NCBI GenBank assembly: GCA_035557475.1
Contig: DATMDV010000113.1
Coordinates: 1 to 64,000 of the forward strand
From: JALOLG01 sp035557475
Lineage (GTDB): Bacteria > Actinomycetota > Acidimicrobiia > Acidimicrobiales > Ilumatobacteraceae
Direction of reading: 5' to 3'
DNA length: 64,000 nt
Positions 58,839-64,000 of this stretch are shown here, in pieces. The notes beneath the pieces were generated by a model. It ran no database searches, was not told where the DNA came from, and worked only from the letters and a program-made list of their open reading frames with translations. The position numbers and the translations under genes are program-made. Positions within the stretch are counted from its first letter, which is position 1. Each line of letters begins with the position of its first letter.

Positions 58839-59717
58839 ATGCCAACTGCTGCCGTTTCTGTCGTCACCGGTGCCAACTCGGGCATCGGCCGGGCGACCGC
58901 CATTCACCTCGCGAGTGCAGGGCACACCGTGTACGGCACCGTCCGCTCGGTCGCCAAGGCCGAGAAGCTGAACGCGATGGCCGGTGCGGCCGGGGTCGAG
59001 GTCAACCTCGTCGAGCTCGACGTCGGCAACGACGACTCGGTGCGGACCGGATTCGAACAGATCCTCGGCGACGCGGGTCGTGTCGACCACCTCGTCAACA
59101 ACGCCGGGGTCGGTGGCAACGCCGTGGTCGAGGAATGCTCGGCCGAGTTCTTCCTCGACGTGATGAACGTCGACCTGTGCGGCGCCACCCGCTGCGCCCA
59201 GGCGGTGCTCCCCCAGATGCGCGAGCGTGGCTCGGGGACGATCGTCAACGTGACGTCGGTCGCCGGGCGGATCGGGGCGATCGCCCAGGCGCCGTACGTC
59301 GCGTCGAAGTGGGCGCTGGAGGGCATCAGCGAGCAGATGGCGCAGGAGCTGGCGCCGTTCGGGATCCGGGTCGCGATCATCGAGCCCGGCGTGACCAAGT
59401 CGGCGATCTTCGCCAAGAACGTCGACATGCCCGCCGGCACCGGCGCGTATGACGCCCACTACCGCCGGATGTTGCAGATGTACGCGGCCGGCTTGAACCA
59501 CGCCACCGACCCGTTCGAGGTCGCCGAGACGATCCGCGAGGCGATCGAGACCGACGCGCCCCGGCTGCGCTACACGGTCAGCTGGGGTGGACCGGAGCTG
59601 GTCGGGGGTCGGGCGCGGATGACGGACGAGGAGTGGGTCGCGATCGGCCTGGCGCCCGACGACGCCGGCTACATCAAGGCCTTCGGCGACGCCTTCGGTC
59701 TCGACATCTCGACCTGA
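58839..59717 (+). CDS. Short-chain dehydrogenase/reductase
   Basis: 292-residue classical SDR: cofactor motif TGANSGIG, NNAG at VDHLVNNAGVG, and catalytic Ser in VNVTSVAGR with YVASK (Tyr-x3-Lys). The C-terminal part is long (residues 200-292). NADP(H) preference is suggested by the Arg after the third strand (VRSVAKAEKL). Substrate unknown. ATG 58839. The CDF gene is convergent, 10 nt away. Confidence 0.9.
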   Translation: MPTAAVSVVTGANSGIGRATAIHLASAGHTVYGTVRSVAKAEKLNAMAGAAGVEVNLVELDVGNDDSVRTGFEQILGDAGRVDHLVNNAGVGGNAVVEECSAEFFLDVMNVDLCGATRCAQAVLPQMRERGSGTIVNVTSVAGRIGAIAQAPYVASKWALEGISEQMAQELAPFGIRVAIIEPGVTKSAIFAKNVDMPAGTGAYDAHYRRMLQMYAAGLNHATDPFEVAETIREAIETDAPRLRYTVSWGGPELVGGRARMTDEEWVAIGLAPDDAGYIKAFGDAFGLDIST

Positions 59718-59727
59718 CCGACTGCAC

Positions 59728-60688
<961 letters not shown>

Positions 60689-60699
<11 letters not shown>

Positions 60700-61147
60700 G
60701 CGAGTGGTCCGGTGCGCAGGCCTCGCACCGCGCGGTGAGTGCGAAGTGACCGATCGACAGGCGCATCCCGTAATGGCGGCGGAGCCGGTCGGCGAGCGGC
60801 CGCAATTCGTCGGCCGGAACGTCGACGACACGCCCGCAGTCCTCGCAGACCACGGCGACGGAACGGTGGCCGACCCAGCGATAGCCGGCGGGACCGTGGC
60901 CGAGGTGCACGTGGTCGATCAGCCCCACGCTCTCGAAGTGCGACAACACCCGGTACAGCGTTGCGCTGTCGACGTCGGGATGGCGTTCGGCGAGCTCGTC
61001 GACGGTCACCCGTCCGGCGGCACGGTAGAGATCCTCGAGCAGTGACCGGCGGGCCCTCGTGATCCGCCCGCCCGCGACACGAAGGCGGTCGAGCGCCTCG
61101 TCGAAGCCGATCTCCGACGAGCTTCGTTCCGACGACGTCTTGGTCAT
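60689..61147 (-). CDS. Fur-family metalloregulator (probable Nur)
   Basis: 152 residues. A winged helix (ITRARRSLLEDLYRAAGRVTVDELAERHPDVDSATLYRVLSHFESV) and a dimerisation domain with CEDCG and CEACAPDHSHER, i.e. two CxxC structural zinc pairs. There is no HHH-x-H run at the usual regulatory site. ATG 61147. It is coupled to the CDF exporter and divergent from cbiM. The intergenic box TTGCGA-N5-TCGCAA resembles a Nur box, which suggests Ni sensing; Zur is the alternative. Confidence 0.85.
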
Positions 61148-61205
61148 CACGAGCGAGGGTAGATCAGGAAAGTTTGGATGACACCCAATCCAAGCGTGGG
61201 TATTG

Positions 61206-61222
61206 TTGCGAACTAGTCGCAA
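61206..61222. promoter_or_regulatory. Putative Nur/Fur box upstream of cbiM
   Basis: TTGCGA-ACTAG-TCGCAA, perfect 6-bp arms with 5-nt spacer, 49 nt before the cbiM start. From memory the Streptomyces Nur consensus is tTGCaa-N5-ttGCAA; the half-sites agree in TTGC and GCAA and in spacing. Another imperfect repeat, TTGGAT/ATCCAA (61174-61179, 61188-61193), lies nearby. Confidence 0.6.
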
Positions 61223-61270
61223 TAAGAGACGTTTGCTGACCACGACGCGAGCTCCCCGGGGGTCCCCGCC

Positions 61271-61969
61271 ATGCACATTCCTGACGGATTCGTCGATGCC
61301 GGCACGTCGGCGGCGGCCGGCGTGGCCGCGATCGGTGCGATCGGCGTGTGCGTCAAGCGCGCGGGCGCGGCGATCGACGACAGGGAAGTGCCGCTCGCCG
61401 GACTGGCGGCGGCGTTCGTGTTCTCCGTCCAGATGCTCAACTTCCCCGTCGCCAGTGGCACCAGCGGGCATCTCCTCGGAGGCGCCCTCGCCGCGGTGCT
61501 GGTCGGTCCATGGCTCGGTCCGTTGTGCGTCGCCGTGGTGCTCGTCGTGCAAGCGCTGTTGTTCGCCGACGGCGGCTTGTCGGCGCTCGGGTTGAACATC
61601 GTCAACATGTCGGTGATCGGCGCCTGGGGCGGCTACCTGCTGTTCCTCGGGTTGCGGGCGGTGCTCCCACGTGCGAGGACGTCGATCGTCGCGGCTTCGG
61701 GCGTCGCGGCCGGTCTCTCGGTGCCGTTGGCGGCGCTGGGCTTCACGTTGCAATACGCGATTGGCGGCAACGACGCGACATCGGTGACGACGGTCGCGGC
61801 GGCGATGGTCGGCGTCCACCTCCTGATCGGCATCGGTGAAGGGATCATCACGGCCATGACCGTCAGCGCCGTCATGGCAGTGCGGCCGGACCTCGTGTAC
61901 GGCGCCCGGGGGTACACGTTCGCCCCGATTGCGGGCCGGGTCCCTGCGATGACAGCGGCCAGGGGTTGA
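61271..61969 (+). CDS. cbiM: Ni/Co ECF transporter substrate-binding component CbiM
   Basis: 232 residues. Starts with MHIPDGFVD, where the N-terminal Met and His-2 bind the metal, as in CbiM/NikM. Several helices follow: FPVASGTSGHLLGGALAAVL, LADGGLSALG-type and LQYAIGG; GEGIITAMTVSAV marks the conserved last helices. With CbiN, CbiQ and CbiO it forms the importer for Co2+ or Ni2+. ATG 61271. First gene of the operon; the Nur-like box is in front of it. Confidence 0.93.
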   Translation: MHIPDGFVDAGTSAAAGVAAIGAIGVCVKRAGAAIDDREVPLAGLAAAFVFSVQMLNFPVASGTSGHLLGGALAAVLVGPWLGPLCVAVVLVVQALLFADGGLSALGLNIVNMSVIGAWGGYLLFLGLRAVLPRARTSIVAASGVAAGLSVPLAALGFTLQYAIGGNDATSVTTVAAAMVGVHLLIGIGEGIITAMTVSAVMAVRPDLVYGARGYTFAPIAGRVPAMTAARG

Positions 61970-61974
61970 TCGTC

Positions 61975-62319
61975 ATGCGCCGCAACATCATCGGTCTGGT
62001 CATCGCCGGGTTGGTCGTGGCAGTGGCGTTGGCGACGTTCGTCAGCCCGTTCGCGAGTTCGTCGCCCGACGGCTTGGAGAAGGTTGCTGCCGACAAGGCG
62101 CTCGACACCGAGGTCGAGGATCACGCCTTGGCGGGCGGTCCGCTGGCCGAATACGGCGTCGAGGGTGTCGACAACGCGCGTGTCTCGACCGGTCTCGCCG
62201 GTCTGATCGGTGTCGGGGTGACGTTCGCGGTGGGCTTCGGGTTGTTCGCCGTGATCAAGCGTGTCCGGGTCGAGCCCGATCCGATGCGCGAATCGAGCTC
62301 GGTCGCAGCCGGGCCCTGA
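61975..62319 (+). CDS. CbiN/NikN-like PDGLE-domain subunit
   Basis: About 114 residues. Two transmembrane helices (IIGLVIAGLVVAVALATFV and TGLAGLIGVGVTFAVGFGLF) frame a periplasmic loop with SPDGLEKVA, the PDGLE domain that joins the M component in Ni/Co ECF systems. ATG 61975 is preferred (AGGGG 9 nt before); a TTG at 61966 would overlap the cbiM stop. Sits between cbiM and cbiQ, so co-expressed. Confidence 0.85.
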   Translation: MRRNIIGLVIAGLVVAVALATFVSPFASSSPDGLEKVAADKALDTEVEDHALAGGPLAEYGVEGVDNARVSTGLAGLIGVGVTFAVGFGLFAVIKRVRVEPDPMRESSSVAAGP

Positions 62320-62322
62320 CTC

Positions 62323-63090
62323 ATGGGCGGAGGGCATGGGCTCGGATCGAGCCTCTACGTCGCGCGGTCGAGCGTCGTGCACCGCTTGTCGCCGCAGTGC
62401 AAGTTGCTCGCCACGTTCCTGTTCGTGCTCGTCGTCGTGTCGACACCACGCGAGTCGTTCTGGGCGTTCGGTGTCGAAGCCGCCCTGGTCGGCGGAACAA
62501 CGATCGTGTCCCGTGTTCCGATCACCACGATCCTGCGGCGGCTGACGTTCGAGCTCCCGTTCGTGGCGTTCGCCGTGCTGCTGCCGATCGTCGGCCGCGG
62601 CGAACGGGTCGACGTGGCCGGACTCTCGCTGTCGGAGAGTGGTTTGTGGGCGGCGTGGAACATCCTCGTGAAGGGCACCCTCGGTGTGGCGGCGACCGGT
62701 CTGTTGACGGCCACCACGCCGATCCCGTCGATCCTCCACGGCCTCGAGCGGCTGCGGCTGCCGAAGGTCTTCGTCGCGATCTGCGCGTTCATGGTGCGCT
62801 ACGCCGATGTGGTCACCGGTGAGCTGCACCGCATGCGCGTCGCACGCGAGTCGCGTGGGCACGACCCGCGGTGGATCTGGCAGGCGCGGGCCGTCGCGTC
62901 CACGGCCGGAGCGTTGTTCGTCCGTTCGTACGAACGGGGCGAACGTGTCTACCTGGCGATGGTGTCGCGCGGGTACGACGGCTCGATGCCGGTGCTGGCA
63001 AACCATCGCGCGAGCCGCGCCGAGTGGGCCATGGCGCTCTCGCTCCCGGCCGCCGCGGCCGCCGTGTCGATCACCGCCTGGCTCGTGTGA
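62323..63090 (+). CDS. cbiQ: Ni/Co ECF transporter transmembrane component CbiQ
   Basis: 255 residues. A membrane T-component with the coupling helices RESRGHDPR and SRGYDGSMPVL, which contact the ATPase dimer. Helices such as CKLLATFLFVLVVVS and FELPFVAFAVLLPI. ATG 62323 is 4 nt after the PDGLE gene stop. Pairs with CbiO below. Confidence 0.92.
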   Translation: MGGGHGLGSSLYVARSSVVHRLSPQCKLLATFLFVLVVVSTPRESFWAFGVEAALVGGTTIVSRVPITTILRRLTFELPFVAFAVLLPIVGRGERVDVAGLSLSESGLWAAWNILVKGTLGVAATGLLTATTPIPSILHGLERLRLPKVFVAICAFMVRYADVVTGELHRMRVARESRGHDPRWIWQARAVASTAGALFVRSYERGERVYLAMVSRGYDGSMPVLANHRASRAEWAMALSLPAAAAAVSITAWLV

Positions 63091-63104
63091 CGTGCTGGTG
63101 TGCC

Positions 63105-63857
63105 ATGCCTGATGACGTCGTGCCGCCGGCCGTGGAGATCCGCGACCTCACGTTCGCCTACCCCGATGGCCACGTCGCGTTGGCCGGGCTCGACCTGACG
63201 ATCGAACGCGGCGAGCGCGTCGCGGTGCTCGGACCGAACGGCGCCGGCAAGACGACGCTCGTGCTCCACCTCAACGGCATCCACAGCGCCACCTCCGGCG
63301 AGGTTCGCATCTCGGGACTGCTCGTCGCCAAGCCGCAACTCAAGGAGATCCGGCGGCGGGTCGGGATCGTGTTCCAGGATCCCGACGACCAGCTGTTCAT
63401 GCCGACTGTGCGCGACGACGTGGCGTTCGGGCCGGCCAACCTCGGGCTGCGCGGCGACGAGCTCGATCGTCGTGTCGACGAAGCGCTCACGGCGGTCGGC
63501 ATGGGTGATTGCGCGGACCGGCCACCGCACCACCTCAGCTTCGGACAACGCCGCCGCGTGGCCGCGGCCACTGTGCTGGCGATGCGGCCCGACATCCTCG
63601 TGCTCGACGAGCCGTCGTCGAACCTCGATCCGGCGGCACGCCGCGAGTTCGCCGAAATCGTCCGCTCGCTCGACATGACCACGCTGATGGTCACCCACGA
63701 CCTTCCCTACGCGCTCGAGCTCTGCGGGCGGGCGGTGATCCTCGACCAGGGGCGCGTCGTCGCCGATGGTCCGACGCGTGACCTGCTCGTCGACGACGAG
63801 CTGATGCGGTCACACCGACTCGAGTTGCCCTTCGGCTTCGACCCGAGCCGCACGTGA
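63105..63857 (+). CDS. cbiO: Ni/Co ECF transporter ATPase CbiO
   Basis: 250 residues. Walker A GPNGAGKTT, Q-loop VFQDPDDQLF, signature LSFGQRRRVA, Walker B ILVLDEPSSNLD, His switch VTHDLPY. Powers metal import by the CbiMNQ complex. ATG 63105. Last gene of the cbiM operon; 143 nt of sequence at the window end has no clear gene. Confidence 0.93.
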   Translation: MPDDVVPPAVEIRDLTFAYPDGHVALAGLDLTIERGERVAVLGPNGAGKTTLVLHLNGIHSATSGEVRISGLLVAKPQLKEIRRRVGIVFQDPDDQLFMPTVRDDVAFGPANLGLRGDELDRRVDEALTAVGMGDCADRPPHHLSFGQRRRVAAATVLAMRPDILVLDEPSSNLDPAARREFAEIVRSLDMTTLMVTHDLPYALELCGRAVILDQGRVVADGPTRDLLVDDELMRSHRLELPFGFDPSRT

Positions 63858-64000
63858 CGGTCGGTTCGCTGGTCGCAGCTCGGTCAGCGCGGCCGCCCGA
63901 TACGTAGTCGGAGGTTCCTCGGGTTGCGTAGCCGCTACGGATGACCCGGGCGTCGATGTCGGACGAAGGTGGTCGTCGATGATCGACACCATGGAAACCG

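Noticed and set aside
57842..59452. 536-codon plus-strand frame over the SGNH gene
   Set aside because: Antisense shadow that runs into the SDR region in another frame.
61148..61270. Cobalamin or NiCo riboswitch before cbiM
   Set aside because: Only 123 nt are available and I could not trace the conserved core; the Nur-like box explains regulation better.
63810..63992. 60-codon minus-strand frame at the right edge
   Set aside because: No RBS or domain, overlaps the cbiO end.

Overview
The window is very GC-rich, gene-dense DNA with G/C at most third codon positions and frequent GTG starts. Several features point to a high-GC actinobacterium, most plausibly an Acidimicrobiia (Ilumatobacter-like) lineage. 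These are the crgA-trpG-pknB-pbpA-rodA-pstP-fhaB-fhaA-tRNA-Leu block found near oriC in mycobacteria, two F420-type luciferase-like oxidoreductases, an LprG/P55-like pair, CrgA, and secreted proteins carrying DTR-type surface repeats. The phylum is well supported; the class is inference from memory of similar genomes. No CRISPR array, insertion sequence, integrase or prophage gene was seen, so this looks like core chromosome.

Layout. 1-9.6 kb: lipoprotein and MFS exporter pair (LprG/P55-like), an F420 oxidoreductase, a coupled TrmH methyltransferase and cupredoxin lipoprotein, AlkB-like dioxygenase, hotdog thioesterase, ferredoxin-reductase-type flavoprotein, and a large secreted protein with five lamin-tail domains. 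9.7-14.9 kb: class III aminotransferase with a MarR regulator, acyl-CoA ligase divergent from a thiolase, and a small zinc-ribbon membrane protein. 15-24 kb: the cell-wall growth and phospho-signalling cluster. Five genes (fhaA, fhaB, pstP, rodA, pbpA) plus pknB run on the minus strand, several coupled by short overlaps; crgA and trpG sit at the far end and tRNA-Leu(CAG) at the near end. pknA is missing. 24-41 kb: vanadium haloperoxidase, LuxR/TPR regulator, second F420 oxidoreductase, FAD oxidoreductase, secreted GH5-like glycosidase, secreted and membrane proteins of unknown role, a GGDEF-EAL protein, YeaQ/GlsB-like and TSUP membrane proteins, GluQ-RS and an L,D-transpeptidase. 41-50 kb: a LacZ-type beta-galactosidase overlapping an ASCH-like/winged-helix gene, an MBL-Rieske fusion protein, a DUF2510 protein, and an ABC ATPase with its permease. 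49.6-57 kb: a DsbB/thioredoxin-like pair, a SAM methyltransferase, an ABC-F protein, larC-larB divergent from pheA. 57-64 kb: a secreted SGNH hydrolase with surface repeats, an SDR, and a metal hub in which a Fur-family regulator and a CDF exporter are divergent from a CbiM-CbiN-CbiQ-CbiO Ni/Co importer.

Two features stand out. First, an exactly 45-bp palindrome (18-bp arm, 9-bp loop, 18-bp arm in three of four copies) occurs at 9698, 16095, 41099 and 56795 in different intergenic contexts. It looks like an undescribed REP-like element. Second, nickel recurs: larB/larC (nickel-pincer cofactor), a CbiMNQO importer, a CDF exporter and a Fur homologue sit within about 10 kb. The promoter region of the importer carries TTGCGA-N5-TCGCAA, close to the Nur box of Streptomyces, so the Fur protein is probably a nickel regulator (inference).

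Intergenic stretches are nearly all under 300 bp. The larger ones (24203-24302, 29813-29940, 31648-31817, 32403-32530, 36325-36560, 63858-64000) hold hairpins where listed and otherwise nothing I can name.
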